In this document: positions 23,960-37,600 of the stretch, piece by piece
How positions within the stretch are numbered: position 1 is the first letter of the stretch
How the letters are laid out: each line of letters opens with the position of its first letter
Assembly: GCA_037039925.1 (NCBI GenBank)
Contig: JAXRKP010001095.1
Coordinates: forward strand, 21,001-85,000
Length of the DNA: 64,000 nt
Source: Doris montereyensis
Lineage: Eukaryota > Mollusca > Gastropoda > Nudibranchia > Dorididae
Reading direction: 5' to 3'
Position numbers and translations under genes: made by a program
The notes under the pieces: generated by a model
Database searches by the model: none
What the model was told of the DNA's origin: nothing
What the model saw: only the letters and a program-made list of their open reading frames with translations

Positions 23960-26240
23960 TACCACCACCACCACCAACAACAACAAAACCTCAAAAACAA
24001 CAACAATAACAACGATGACATCAACAATAACAACGATGACATCAACAATAACAACGATGACAACAACTGATAACAACGATGACAACAACAATAACAACGA
24101 TGACAACAACAACAATAACAACGATGACAACAACAATAACAACGATGACAACAACAGTAACAACAATGACAACAACAGTAACAACGACAATAACAGCGAT
24201 GACAACAACAGTAACAACAATGACAACAACAATAACAACGATGACAACAACATTAACAACGATGACAACAACAATAACAACGATGACAACAACAATAACA
24301 ACGATGACAACAACAATAACAACGATGACAACAACAATAACAACGATGACAACAACAATAACAACGATGACAACAACAATAACAACAACAACAATAACAA
24401 CAACAACAACAACAATGACAACAACAATAACAACAAATGACAACAACAATAACAACAATGACAACAACAATAACAACGAACAACAACAATAACAACGACA
24501 ACAACAACAATAACAATAACAACGAAACAACAACAACAATAACAATGACAACAACAATAACAACGATGACAACAACAGTAACAACGATGACAACAACAGT
24601 AACAACGACAACAACAATAACAACGATGACAACAACAATAACAACGATGACAACAACAATAACAACAATGACAACAACAGTAACAACGACAATAACAACG
24701 ATGACAACAACAGTAACAACAACAACAACAACAATAACAACGATGACAACAACATTAACAACGATGACAACAACATTAACAAATGACAACAACAATAACA
24801 ACGATGACAACAACAATAACAACAACAACAACAACAATAACAACGATGACAACAACAATAACAACGATGACAACAACAATAACAACGATGACAACAACAA
24901 CAACGATGACAACAACAATAACAACGATGACAACAACAATAACAACGATGACAACAACAATAACAACGATGACAACAACAATAACAACGACGACAACAAT
25001 AACAACAACAATAACAACGATGACAACAACAATAACAACGATGACAACAACAATAACAACGATGACAACAAAAATAACAACAATGACAACAACAATAACA
25101 ACGATGACAACAACAATAACAACGATGACAACAACAATAACAACGATGACAACAACAATAACAACGATGACATCAACAATAACAACGATGACAAATGGCA
25201 GTTCCAACAATAACAACGATGACAACAACAGTAACAACGATGACAACAACAGTAACAAACGATGGCAACAACAATAACAACGATGACAACAACAATAACA
25301 ACGGTGACAACAACAGTAACAACACAGTAACAACGATAATAAAGCGATGACAACAACAGTAACAACAATGACAACAACAATAACAACGATGACAACAACA
25401 TTAACAACGATGACAACAACATTAACAACGATGACAACAACAATAACAACGATGACAACAACAATAACAACGATGACAACAACAATAACAACGATGACAA
25501 CAACAATAACAACGATGACAACAACAATAACAACGATGACAACAACAATAACAACGATGACAACAACAATAACAACGATGACAACAACAACAACAACGAT
25601 GACAACAACAATAACAACGATGACAACAACAATAACAACGATGACAACAACAGTAACAACGATGACAACAACAATAACAACGATGACAACAACAATAACA
25701 ACGATGACAACAACAATAACAACGATGACAACAACAATAACAACGATGACAACAACAATAACAACAACAACAACAACAGTAACAACGATGACAACAACAA
25801 TAACAACGAACAATAACAATAACAACGATAACAACAACAATAACAACGATGACAACAACAATAACAACGATAACAACAACAATAACAACGATAACAACAA
25901 CAATAACAACGTTGACAACAACAACAACGATGACAACAACAATAACAACGATGACAACAACAATAACAACGATGACAACAACAATAACAACGATGACAAC
26001 AACAATAACAACGATGACAACAACAATAACAACGATGACAACAACAGTAACAACGATGACAACAACAGTAACAACGATGACAACAACAATAACAATGATG
26101 ACAACAACCATAACAACGATGACAACAACAATAACAACGATGACAACAACAGTAACAACGATGACAACAACAGTAACAACGATGACAACAACAATAACAA
26201 CGATGACAACAACAGTAACAACGATGACAACAACAGTAAC
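23960..26240. repeat. 21-bp A/C-rich minisatellite array, 2.3 kb (~105 copies)
   Basis: The unit is gatgacaacaacaataac plus aac, spaced 21 bp (25451 to 25472). Because 21 is a multiple of three and only one plus-strand frame contains TAA/TGA, five of the six frames stay open for hundreds of codons. These read DDNNNNN and MTTTITT on plus, and LLLLSSL, VVVIVVI and CCCHRCY on minus. None has a non-repeat domain. The homopolymeric character and simultaneous opening of five frames argue against any being a gene. The left edge grades into aacaacaaca at about 23965-24005. Confidence 0.95.
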
Positions 26241-26459
26241 AACAAAGGAGAAGGAAAGTAGTAGAGGCACAGCTATAACACGAATAATTTTGAATTGGTA
26301 GTGGGTTATTCCTTTTTCTTATTTGTCACCTGATCAGGTTTGTCTTCAGAGCTCAGGACATCAACCCTAAAGTGCCTCTCCCAAAGTACTGACACCAAGA
26401 ACTTCTCCTTTCTCTTTGAAAGTCATTCAGATCGAAGACATCCATCCTATTGAACACTT
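26241..26459. other. Unique spacer
   Basis: Plain sequence between arrays (gagaaggaaagtagtagagg to cacttgcaggtaattcg). No feature recognised. Confidence 0.5.
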
Positions 26460-26690
26460 GCAGGTAATTCGTTACTAGAAATTTAGCGTTTACAGGTAAT
26501 TCTTTGCTAGAAATTTAGCACTTAAAGGTAATTCGTTACTAGAAATTTAGCATTTACAGGTAATTCTTTGCTAGAAATTCAGCACTTAAAGGTAATTCGT
26601 TACTAGAAATTTAGCACTTAAAGTTAAATTGTTACTAGATATTTAGCACTTAAAGGTAATTTGTTGTTAAACATTGGGCACTATTAGACT
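26460..26690. repeat. 32-bp minisatellite, short array (6-7 copies)
   Basis: Units carry aggtaattcgttactag and aaatttagcacttaa, about 32 bp each. Copies decay to the right into aatttgttgttaaacattg sequence that still echoes the unit up to about 26820. Confidence 0.88.
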
Positions 26691-27469
26691 TAGTATTTTT
26701 TGCTAAACCTTGAACACTATTAGACAAGAAGGTTTTGCTTGTAATTGAACATAATATGTATGTAATCTGTGAGCACACAATGAACTTTTTCATGTAATTT
26801 GTGGCTAAACATAACATTTGCTATAAAAATGTGTTTGTAATGTAGCGACTTATAATTTTGTAGGAGATTCCTCTAGTGGAGGAAGGCCTATGACGTAAGG
26901 AATATTAATGCGTCTGAGGTCCCTTTTGAATTTGTGGCGCCTTAGTATCGATTCGCTTATATCTGGAAAGGGAGAGAATGTTGTAGAACTGTGTCGAAAT
27001 GGTTAGAATGGTGTGGAAATTTCCATTCTAGAAAAAAATACTTTAGTTTTCGACTAAAAATAACGGTACTCATGATAGGGAGAGTAGTACAAGAAATTAT
27101 AGTGTAGAGTCTATTTGTTTTCATACAAGCTCACATTGGATGCATTTGTGCTTGCTTCATCCATTGATTGATTGTTGACTGTGAAATTGATAAAGAGCCA
27201 TGTTATAATCATTAATCAAGCCTTGGAGTTACTACAGTGTTTACTTCACATCTAGATTTAGGTCATTGTCTTTCTCAATTTTTACCCTTCGTAACATCGT
27301 TGTTAAAAATCGAACATTTCGTGATAATTTGTTAGTAATCATTTACCATGAAAATGCACGTAATAACTTTCTTTCTATACATTAAACTCCTGCATGCAAT
27401 GTCTGCTAAGCAAAGAACATTTGCAGGTAATTTGATTTTAAACATTGAAAATGTGCAAGTTTAGGGCGT
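26691..27469. other. Unique AT-rich spacer, about 780 bp
   Basis: Apart from weak echoes of the 32-bp unit (aacattg, gtaatttg) there is no repeat, no long frame and no RNA motif. The somewhat more GC-rich stretch 26870-26970 (cctctagtggaggaaggcc) contains a small inverted repeat but nothing I can name. Confidence 0.5.
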
Positions 27470-28925
27470 TAAGTGACAGGAAGTTTCTTAATCGTTAGGA
27501 TACGTGCCTACGATGACAGGAAGTTTCTTAATGGTTAGGATACGTGTCTACGATGACAGGAAGTTTCTTAATCGTTAGGATACGATGCAGGAAGTTTCTT
27601 AATCGATGACAGGAAGTTTCTTAATGGTTAGGATACGTGCATACGATGACAGGAAGTTTGTTAATGGTTAGGATACGTGCCTACGATGACAGGAAGTTTC
27701 TTAATCGTTAGGATACGTGCCTACGATGATAGGAAGTTTCTTAATCGTTAGGATACGTTCCTACAATGATAGGAAGTTTCTTAATCGTTAGCATACGTGC
27801 CTACGAGGACAGGAAGTTTCTTAATGAATAGGGTACGTGCCTACGATGACACGAAGTTTCTTAATCGTTAAGATACGTGCCTACGATGACAGAAAGTTTC
27901 TTAATCGTTAGGATACGTGCCTACGATGACAGGAAGTTTCTTAATGAATAGGATACGTGCCTACGATGACAGGGAAGTTTCTTAATGAATAGGATACGTG
28001 CCTACGATGATAGGAAGTTTCTTAATAAGATACGTGCCTACGATGATAGGGAAGTTTCTTAATGAATAGGATACGTGCCTACGATGATAGGGAAGTTTCT
28101 TAATGTTAAGATACGTACCTACTACGATGATAGGAAGATGACAGGAAGTTTGTTAATCGTTAGGATACGTGCCTACGATGACAAGAAGTTTCTTAATCGT
28201 TAAGATACGTGCCTACAATGATAGGAAGTTTCTTAATCGTTAGGATACGTGCCTACAATGATAGGAAGTTTCTTAATCGAAAGGATACGTCTTTACGATG
28301 ACAGGAAGCTTCCTTAATTGTTAAGATACACCTACGATGACAGGAAGTTTCTTAATGAATAGGATACAGCCTTACGATGACAGGAAGTTTGTTAATCGTT
28401 AAGATACAGTGCCTTACGTGACAAGAAGTTTCCTTAGTTGTTAAGATACGCCCTTACAATGACAGGAAGTTTCTTAATCGTTAGGATACATGCTTATGGT
28501 GATAGGAAGTTTCCTTAATCGTTAAGATACGCCTTTACGGTGACAAGAAGTTTCCGTAATCGTTAAGATACACCTTTACGGTGACAAGACCTTTCCGTAA
28601 TCGTTAAGATACAGCCCTTACGGTGATGAGAAGTTTCCTTAATCATTAAGATACAGCCTTACAGTGACAAGAAGTTTTCTTAATTGTTAAGATACGCCCT
28701 TACAGTGACAAGAAGTTTCCTTAATCGTTAAATTACAGCGTTTTGGTGACAGGAAGTTTCCAGAACCGTTAGGATTAGCATATAATATGACAAGAAGTTT
28801 CCAAATTTTAGGATTACGGCATTTAGTGACAAGAAGTTCTCATAATCGTTAAGATCCAGAATCTTCTTTGACAAGTGTTTCCTTAATCATTAAATTACAG
28901 CCTTACAGTGACAAGAAGTTTTCTT
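27470..28925. repeat. 40-bp minisatellite array (~36 copies)
   Basis: Units carry gatgacaggaagtttcttaa and tcgttaggatacgtgcctac, spaced 40 bp (27685 to 27725). The left two-thirds is well conserved. From about 28300 copies diverge progressively (gtgacaagaagtttcc, acagcctta) until the array runs into TTC triplets at about 28925. Confidence 0.95.
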
Positions 28926-29915
28926 AATCTCTTCTTTTTCTTCTTCTTCTTCTTCTTTTAATCTTCTTCTTCGTTTTTTTCAGTTTTCTTCTTCTTCTTC
29001 TTAGCATATTCTTCTTAAAAAAAGCTTCCACAAATTTTTAGGATTCTTCTTCTTGAAAAAGAAGTTCTTCTTCTTCTTGAGATCCTTCTTCTTCTTCTTC
29101 TTGTTCTTCTTCTTCTTGTTCTTGTTCTTGTTCTTCGTCTTCTTCTTCTTCTTCTTCTTCTTTTTCTTCTTCTTCTTTCTTCTTCTTCTTCTTCTTCTTC
29201 TTCTTCTTCTTCTTCTTCTTCTTCTTCTTCTTCTTCTTCTTCTTCTTCTTCTTCTTCTTCTTCTTCTTCTTCTTCTTCTTCTTCTTCTTCTTCTTCTTCT
29301 TCTTCTTCTTCTTCTTCTTCTTCTTCTTCTTCTTCTTCTTCTTCTTCTTCTTCTTCTTCTTCTTCTTCTTCTTCTTCTTCTTCTTCTTCTTCTTCTTCTT
29401 CTTCTTCTTCTTCTTCTTCTTCTTCTTCTTCTTCTTCTTCTTCTTCTTCTTCTTCTTCTTCTTCTTCTTCTTCTTCTTCTTCTTCTTCTTCTTCTTCTTC
29501 TTCTTCTTCTTCTTCTTCTTCTTCTTCTTCTTCTTCTTCTTCTTCTTCTTCTTCTTCTTCTTCATCTTCTTCTTCTTCTTCTTCTTCTTCTTCTTCTTCT
29601 TCTTCTTCTTCTTCTTCTTCTTCTTCTTCTTCTTCTTCTTCTTCTTCTTCTTCTTCTTCTTCTTCTTCTTCTTCTTCTTCTTCTTCTTCTTCTTCTTCTT
29701 CTTCTTCTTCTTCTTCTTCTTCTTCTTCTTCTTCTTCTTCTTCTTCTTCTTCTTCTTCTTCTTCTTCTTCTTCTTCTTCTTCTTCTTCTTCTTCTTCTTC
29801 TTCTTCTTCTTCTTCTTCTTCTTCTTCTTCTTCTTCTTCTTCTTCTTCTTCTTCTTCTTCTTCTTCTTCTTCTTCTTCTTCTTCTTCTTCTTCTTCTTCT
29901 TCTTCTTCTTCTTCA

Positions 29916-29946
<31 letters not shown>

Positions 29947-30232
29947 CTTCTTCTTCTTCTTCTTCTTCTTCTCCTTCTCCTTCTTCTCCTTCTTCTTCTT
30001 CTTCTTCTTCTTCTTCTTCTTCTTCTTCTTCTTCTTCTTCTTCTTCTTCTTCTTCTTCTTCTTCTTCTTCTTCTTCTTCTTCTTCTTCTTCTTCTTCTTC
30101 TTCTTCTTCTTCTTCTTCTTCTTCTTCTTCTTCTTCTTCTTCTTCTTCTTCTTCTTCTTCTTCTTCTTCTTCTTCTTCTTTCTCCTTCTTCTTCTTCTGC
30201 TTCTCCTTATTCTTCTTGTTCTTCTTCTTCTA
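28926..30232. repeat. (TTC)n / (GAA)n trinucleotide expansion, ~1.3 kb
   Basis: cttcttctt runs nearly without interruption from about 29175 to 30180. There are single breaks near 29564 (tcatct), 29914 (caactt) and 29970-29990 (ctccttctcc). It is impure at both ends. The strand asymmetry is complete: pyrimidine on plus, purine on minus. The open frames of about 390-410 codons (poly-Leu on plus, poly-Lys on minus) are repeat products. The true length may be collapsed or inflated in assembly. Confidence 0.97.
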
Positions 30233-30281
30233 AATAATACTTCCGTTTTTGCTAGTTTATTTGTATATTTAAACATTATCG

Positions 30282-31607
30282 TTGCCTCTTTGTACTGTCT
30301 CTTTCAATGACAAGGAGGCTGAACGATTGGCCGATGCTGTGGATTCCACCAATGGGCAAGCAGTCGTCAGTAACAATGACAAGACATATGCCGACCTTAT
30401 CAGTAGTAAAAGCTCTCGCAATCCCCTGATAACGCTCCGTACGACAATGTTCTATCTAGCACTGGACAGCAACGGCAGGTGAATTACATGGAAACTAATC
30501 AAAAGGGATTACCCGTCATGAGAGAAAACTCATTTCCAGATATGCCAATAACTACAGCTGGTAATTTAAAGGGACCTGTTTATTTACTGCCTGGTGCAAT
30601 TGAACAACCTATTTTCGATCATCTTCAGCTCAGTTCCGTAAACCTGCAATCAATAATTCCAAGGTCAAATTCAAATGGGACTATAAATGGTGCTAAGGGG
30701 TAAACTGAACCATCCAGAAGTGTTACAGAATATGTTACCTGTATACCAGCCACCTCCGAGGCCAGAAGTGTTTTTCGAGACGGAAGTCAGAGCCTTATTC
30801 CTGAGGAAAACCTTGCTCGCAATGATGACAGTTTTTCCGGCTCTGCCAGGAGGTGATTCCATACTACAAAAAGTTGGCGATCTACAGCCGCCCGCGGGTG
30901 CTGCTGTGTTGATGCCACTCGCAAAACAACGACGCGGCTTTGCAAATGTTTCGAGCAATTTCGGTGGCTTTGCAAATGTTTCAGCAATTTCGGTGGCTTG
31001 GACATTTTATTATCTCAAGCTCCCACCGGTTCTTTCAAGGGCTTCCGCAGGAAATAATAATTTTCCAATCGTCGACATTAATCAAGACAAAAGCGACGCT
31101 AGATCTGTCTCTTCCCAGATAAACTCACCGCACAATTTGAGATATCCCAGCGGTCGTTTGACAGGCAGGAGTGAGTCAATAAGACCTTCTGGATTATTAG
31201 AAGTCGACAATGCGAACAGTAACCGTGGACTCGGTAACGATCCAAACACGAATGTGATCAGTAAGCCCGGTATTGGCTACAACTACCCAAGTGGGATTAC
31301 ACAGGCTGGGGTCATTTATCATCGCTTCTCCCGCAATGGTCTCTCTTCGAAGATCGCGCCATTTCCTGCGTCGGCTTTAAGCAGCGAGCTGTTGAATGTC
31401 AACGGTGTGTATTACCTTGGCAACGACAATGAAAAGCATCGAATGCAAGCGTCTACGGATGTCTATCAAAAGATGCTTGACAACATTGTCAGCGATAATG
31501 GGGCGGACAAAGGAGATGTACGAGGGCGAAACAATCTATCAAACTTCCTCCACGGTCTTTCCGGTTCCACCCAAAACAATGTGACAAGTCACAATAGCGT
31601 TGCATAG
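30282..31607 (+). pseudogene. Frame-broken coding-like segment, Asn/Ser/Gly-rich protein of unknown function
   Basis: This is the most protein-like stretch in the window, but it needs several frame changes. Frame 0 (30282-30482) reads DKEAERLADAVDSTNGQAVV and ends at a TGA that overlaps a donor-like gtgaat. Frame 2 (30479-30703) reads MRENSFPDMPITTAGNLKG, hits TAA at 30701, then continues plausibly as SEARSVFRDGSQSLIPEEN to about 30850. Frame 0 resumes near 30845 (GGDSILQKVGDLQPPAGAAV), slips to frame 2 at about 30983-31050 (NFGGLDILLSQAPTGSFKGF), and returns to frame 0, open to the TAG at 31605. No signal peptide, domain or catalytic motif was recognised. The composition suggests a disordered protein. 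Either a pseudogene or a real gene with uncorrected indels is possible; part of the break near 30478 could be a splice site. Confidence 0.5.
30936..30994 (+). repeat. Two-copy 30-bp tandem duplication inside the coding-like segment
   Basis: ggctttgcaaatgtttcgag plus caatttcggt (30936-30965) is followed at once by the same word lacking one g (30966-30994, 29 bp). The first copy encodes GFANVSSNFG in the main frame. The one-base loss in the second moves the frame until about 31050. Confidence 0.9.
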
Positions 31608-34600
31608 ATTGTATGATAAGTTACAATAGCGTGATATAGATTGTATGTGACAAGTTACAATAGCGTGATATAGATTGTATGACAAGTTACAATAGCGTGA
31701 TATAGATTGTATGTAACAAGTTACAATAGCGTGATATAGATTGTATGTAACAAGTTACAATAGCGTGATATAGATTGTATGTAACAAGTTACAATAACAT
31801 GGCATGGATTGTATGTAACAAGTTACAATAGCTGTGATATAGATTGTATGTGACAAGTTACAATCACAATAGCAATAGCGTGCATGGATTGTATGTGACA
31901 AGTTACAATAGCGTGATATAGATTGTATGTGACAAGTTACAATAACATGGCATAGATTGTATGTGACAAGTTACAATAGCGTGATATAGATTGTATGACA
32001 AGTTACAATACAATAGCATGGCATAGATTGTATGTGACAAGTTACAATAACATGGCATAGATTGTATGTGACAAGTTACAATAGCGTGATATAGATTGTA
32101 TGACAAGTTACAATAATTGTATGTGAAGCATAGATTGTGACAAGTTACAATATTTATGATTGTATGTGACAAGTTACAATAACATGGCATAGGTTGTATG
32201 TGACAAGTTACAATAGCGTGATATAGATTGTATGTGACAAGTTAAAATAGCATGATATAGATTGTATGTATTAAGTTACAATAGTTCAATAGCGGATATA
32301 GATTGTATGTGACAAGTTACAATAGCATGGCATAGATTGTATGTGACAAGTTACAATAGCATGGCATAGATTGTATGTGACAAGTTACAATAACATGGCA
32401 TAGATTGTATGTAACAAGTTACAATAGCGTGATATAGATTATATGTGACAAGTTACAATAACATGGCATAGATTGTATGTAACAAGTTACAATAGCGTGA
32501 TATAGATTGTATGTGACAAGTTACAATAGCATGGCATAGATTGTATGTGACAAGTTACATGGCATAGATTTTAATATAGATTGTATGTAACAAGCGTGAT
32601 ATAGATTCTATGTATACAGATTGTATGTGACAAGTTACAATAGCGTGATATAGATTTTATGTGACAAGTTACAATAGCGTGATATAGATTGTATGACAAG
32701 TTACAATAGCGTGATATAGATTGTATGTAACAAGTTACAATAGCGTGATATAGATTGTATGTGACAAGTTACAATAGCGTGATATAGATTGTATGTAACA
32801 AGTTACAATAGCGTGATATAGATTGTATGTGACAAGTTACAATAACATGATATAGATTGTATGTGACAAGTTACAATAACGTGATATAGATTGTATGTAA
32901 CAAGTTACAATACATAGATTGTATGTGACAAGTTACAATAGCGTGATATAGATTGTATGTGACAAGTTACAATAACATGGCATAGATTGTATGTGACAAG
33001 TTACAATAGCGTGATATAGATTGTATGTGACAAGTTACAATAACGTGATATAGATTGTATGTAACAAGTTACAATAGCGTGATATAGATTGTATGTGACA
33101 AGTTACAATAGCGTGATATAGATTGTATGTAACAAGTTACAATAGCGTGATATAGATTGTATGTAACAAGTTACAATAGCGTGATATAGATTGTATGTAA
33201 CAAGTTACAATAGCGTGATATAGATTGTATGTAACAAGTTACAATAGGATGGCATAGATTGTATGTGACAAGTTACAATAGCGTGATATAGATTGTATGT
33301 GATATAGATGACAAGTTACAATAACGTGATATAGATTGTATGACAAGTTACAATAGCATGGATATAGATTGTATGTGACAAGTTACAATAGCGTGATATA
33401 GATTGTATGACAAGTTACAATAGCGTGATATAGATTGTATGACAAGTTACAATAGCGTGATATAGATTGTATGACAAGTTACAATAGCGTGATATAGATT
33501 GTATGACAAGTTACAATAGCGTGATATAGATTGTATGACAAGTTACAATAGCTTGATATAGATTGTATGACAAGTTACAATAGCGTGATATAGATTGTAT
33601 GACAAGTTACAATAGCGTGATATAGATTGTATGACAAGTTACAATAGCGTGATATAGATTGTATGACAAGTTACAATAACGTGATATAGATTGTATGACA
33701 AGTTACAATAGCGTGATATAGATTGTATGTGACAAGTTACAATAACATGGCATAGATTGTATGACAAGTTACAATAGCATGATATAGATTGTATGTGACA
33801 AGTTACAATAACATGGCATAGATTGTATGACAAGTTACAATAGCGTGATATAGATTGTATGACAAGTTACAATAGCGTGATATAGATTGTATGTGACAAG
33901 TTACAATAACATGGCATAGATTGTATGACAAGTTACAATAGCATGGCATAGATTGTATGACAAGTTACAATAGCATGGCATAGATTGTATGTGACAAGTT
34001 ACAATAGCATGATATAGATTGTATGTAACAAGTTACAATAGCGTGATATAGATTGTATGACAAATTACAATAGCGGATATAGATTGTATGTGACAAGTTA
34101 CAATAGTGATATAGATTGTATATATTGATATGATTGACAAGTTACAATAGCGTGGCATAGATTGTATGACAAGTTACAATAGCGGGTATAGATTGTATGT
34201 AACAAGTTACAATAGCGTGATATAGATTGTATGTAACAAGTTACAATAGCGTGATATAGATTGTATGTGACAAGTTACAATAGCGTGATATAGATTGTAT
34301 GTAACAAGTTACAATAGCGTGATATAGATTGTATGTGACAAGTTACAATAGCGTGATATAGATTGTATGTGACAAGTTACAATAGCGTGATATAGATTGT
34401 ATGTGACAAGTTACAATAGCGTGATATAGATTGTATGTGACAAGTTACAATAGCGTGATATAGATTGTATGACAAGTTACAATAGCGTGATATAGATTGT
34501 ATGTGACAAGTTACAATAGCATGATATAGATTGTATGACAAGTTACAATAGCGTGATATAGATTGTATGTGACAAGTTACAATAGCGTGATATAGATTGT

Positions 34601-37600
34601 ATGTGACAAGTTACAATAACGTGATATAGATTGTATGACAAGTTACAATAGCGGGATATAGATTGTATGACAAGTTACAATAACATGGCACAGATTGTAT
34701 GTAACAAGTTACATTAACATGGCATAGATTGTATGACAAGTTACAATAATAATGTAACAAGTTACAATAGCGTGGCATAGATTGTATGTGACAAGTTACA
34801 ATAACATGGCATAGATTGTAACAAGTTACAATAGCGTGATATAGATTGTATGTGACAAGTTACAATAGCATGGCATAGATTGTATGTGACAAGTTACAAT
34901 ATAGATTGGTGACAGTTACAATAGCATGGCATATTGTGACAAGTTACAATAGCATGGCATAGATTGTATGACAAGTTACAATAGCATGGCATAGATTGTA
35001 TGACAAGTTACAATAGCATGGCATAGATTGTATGTGACAAGTTACAATAGCATGGCATAGATTGTATGTGACAAGTTACAATAGCATGGCATAGATTGTA
35101 TGTGACAAGTTACAATAGCGTGATATAGATTGTATGTGACAAGTTACAATAGCGTGGCATGATATAGATTGCATAGATTGTATGTGACAAGTTACAATAG
35201 CATGGCATATTGATTGTTATAACATGATAGATTGTATGTGACAAGTTACAATAGCATGATATAGATTGGTAACAAGTTACAATAGTGTGATATAGATTGT
35301 ATGTGACAAGTTACAATAGCATGACAAGCATAGATTGTATGACAAGTTACAATAGCATGCCATAGATTGTATGACAAGTTACAATAACATGGCATAGATT
35401 GTATGTGACAAGTTACAATAACATGGCATAGATTGTATGACAAGTTACAATAACGTGATATAGATTGTATGTGACAAGTTACAATAGCGTGATATAGATT
35501 GTATGACAAGTTACAATAGCATGGCATAGATTGTATGTGACAAGTTACAATAACATGGCATAGATTGTATGAACAAGTTACAATAACATGGCATAGATTG
35601 TATGTGACAAGTTACAATAACATGGCATAGATTGTATGTGACAAGTTACAATAACATGGCATAGATTGTATGACAAGTTACAATAGCTTGATATAGATTG
35701 TATGTAACAAGTTACAATAAGTGATATAATGTATGTGACAAGTTACAATAGATGGCATAGATTGTAACAAGTTACAATAACGTGATATAGATTGTATGTA
35801 ACAAGTTACAATAACATGGCATAGATTGTATGTGACAAGTTACAATAACATGATATAGATTGTATGTAACAAGTTACAATAACATGGCATAGATTGTATG
35901 TGACAAGTTACAATAACATGATATAGATTGTATGTGACAAGTTACAATAACGTGATATAGATTGTATGTAACAAGTTACAATAACGTGGTATAGATTGTA
36001 TGTGACAAGTTACAATACGTGATATATATTGTATGTAACAAGTTACAATAACGTGATATAGATTGTATGTGACAAGTTACAATAGCGTGATATAGATTGT
36101 ATGTAACAAGTTACAATAACATGGCATAGATTGTATGTGACAAGTTACAATAACATGATATAGATTGTATGTGACAAGTTACAATAACATGGCATAGATT
36201 GTATGTGACAAGTTACAATAAAGTGATATAGATTGTATGTGACAAGTTACAATAACGTGATATAGATTGTATGTAACAAGTTACAATAACATGGCATAGA
36301 TTGTATGTGACAAGTTACAATAGCGTGATATAGATTGTATGTAACAAGTTACAATAACGTGGCATAGATTGTATGTGACAAGTTACAATAGCGTGATATA
36401 GATTGTATGTAACAAGTTACAATAGCGTGATATAGATTGTATGTGACAAGTTACAATAACGTGGCATAGATTGTATGTGACAAGTTACAATAGCGTGATA
36501 TAGATTGTATGTAACAAGTTACAATAACATGGCATAGATTGTATGTGACAAGTTACAATAGCGTGATATAGATTGTATGTAACAAGTTACAATAGCGTGG
36601 CATAGATTGTATGACAAGTTACAATAGTGTGATATAGATTGTATGTAACAAGTTACAATAACATGGCATAGATTGTATGTGACAAGTTACAATAGCGTGA
36701 TATAGATTGTATGTAACAAGTTACAATAGCGTGATATAGATTGTATGTGACAAGTTACAATAACATGGCATAGATTGTATGTGACAAGTTACAATAGCGT
36801 GGCATAGATTGTATGTAACAAGTTACAATAGCGTGATATAGATTGTATGTGACAAGTTACAATAGCGTGATATAGATTGTATGTGACAAGTTACAATAGC
36901 GTGGCATAGATTGTATGTGACAAGTTACAATAGCATGGCATAGATTGTATGTGACAAGTTACAATAGCGTGATATAGATTGTATGTGACAAGTTACAATA
37001 GCGTTGCATAGATTGTATGTGACAAGTTACAATAGCGTGATATAGATTGTATGTGACAAGTTACAATAGCGTGGCATAGATTGTATGTGACAAGTTACAA
37101 TAGCATGGCATAGATTGTATGTTACAATACAATATAGATTGTATGTTACAAGTTACAATAGCGTGTATAGATTGTATGTGACAAGTTACAATAGCATGAT
37201 ATAGATTGTATGTACAAGTTACAATAGCGTGGCATAGATTGTATGTGACAAGTTACAATAGCGTGGCATAGATTGTATGTGACAAGTTACAATAACATGA
37301 TATAGATTGTATTAAACAAGTTACAATAGCGTGGCATAGATTGTATGACAAGTTACAATAGCAGGGCATAGATTGTATGTGACAAGTTACAATAGCATGG
37401 CATAGATTGTATGTGACAAGTTACAATAGCGTGGCATAGATTGTATGACAAGTTACAATAGCATGGCATAGATTGTATGACAAGTTACAATAGCGTGATA
37501 TAGATTGTATGTGACAAGTTACAATAGCGTGGCATAGATTGTATGTGACAAGTTACAATAGCATGATATAGATTGTATGTGACAAGTTACAATAGCGTGG

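Noticed and set aside
24253..26245. Leu/Ser-, Val/Ile- and Asn/Asp-rich frames of 300-517 codons
   Set aside because: The 21-bp unit leaves five frames open at the same time, so the frames cannot be taken as genes.
29038..30276. Poly-Lys (412 codons) and poly-Leu (394 codons) frames
   Set aside because: They are direct translations of (TTC)n.
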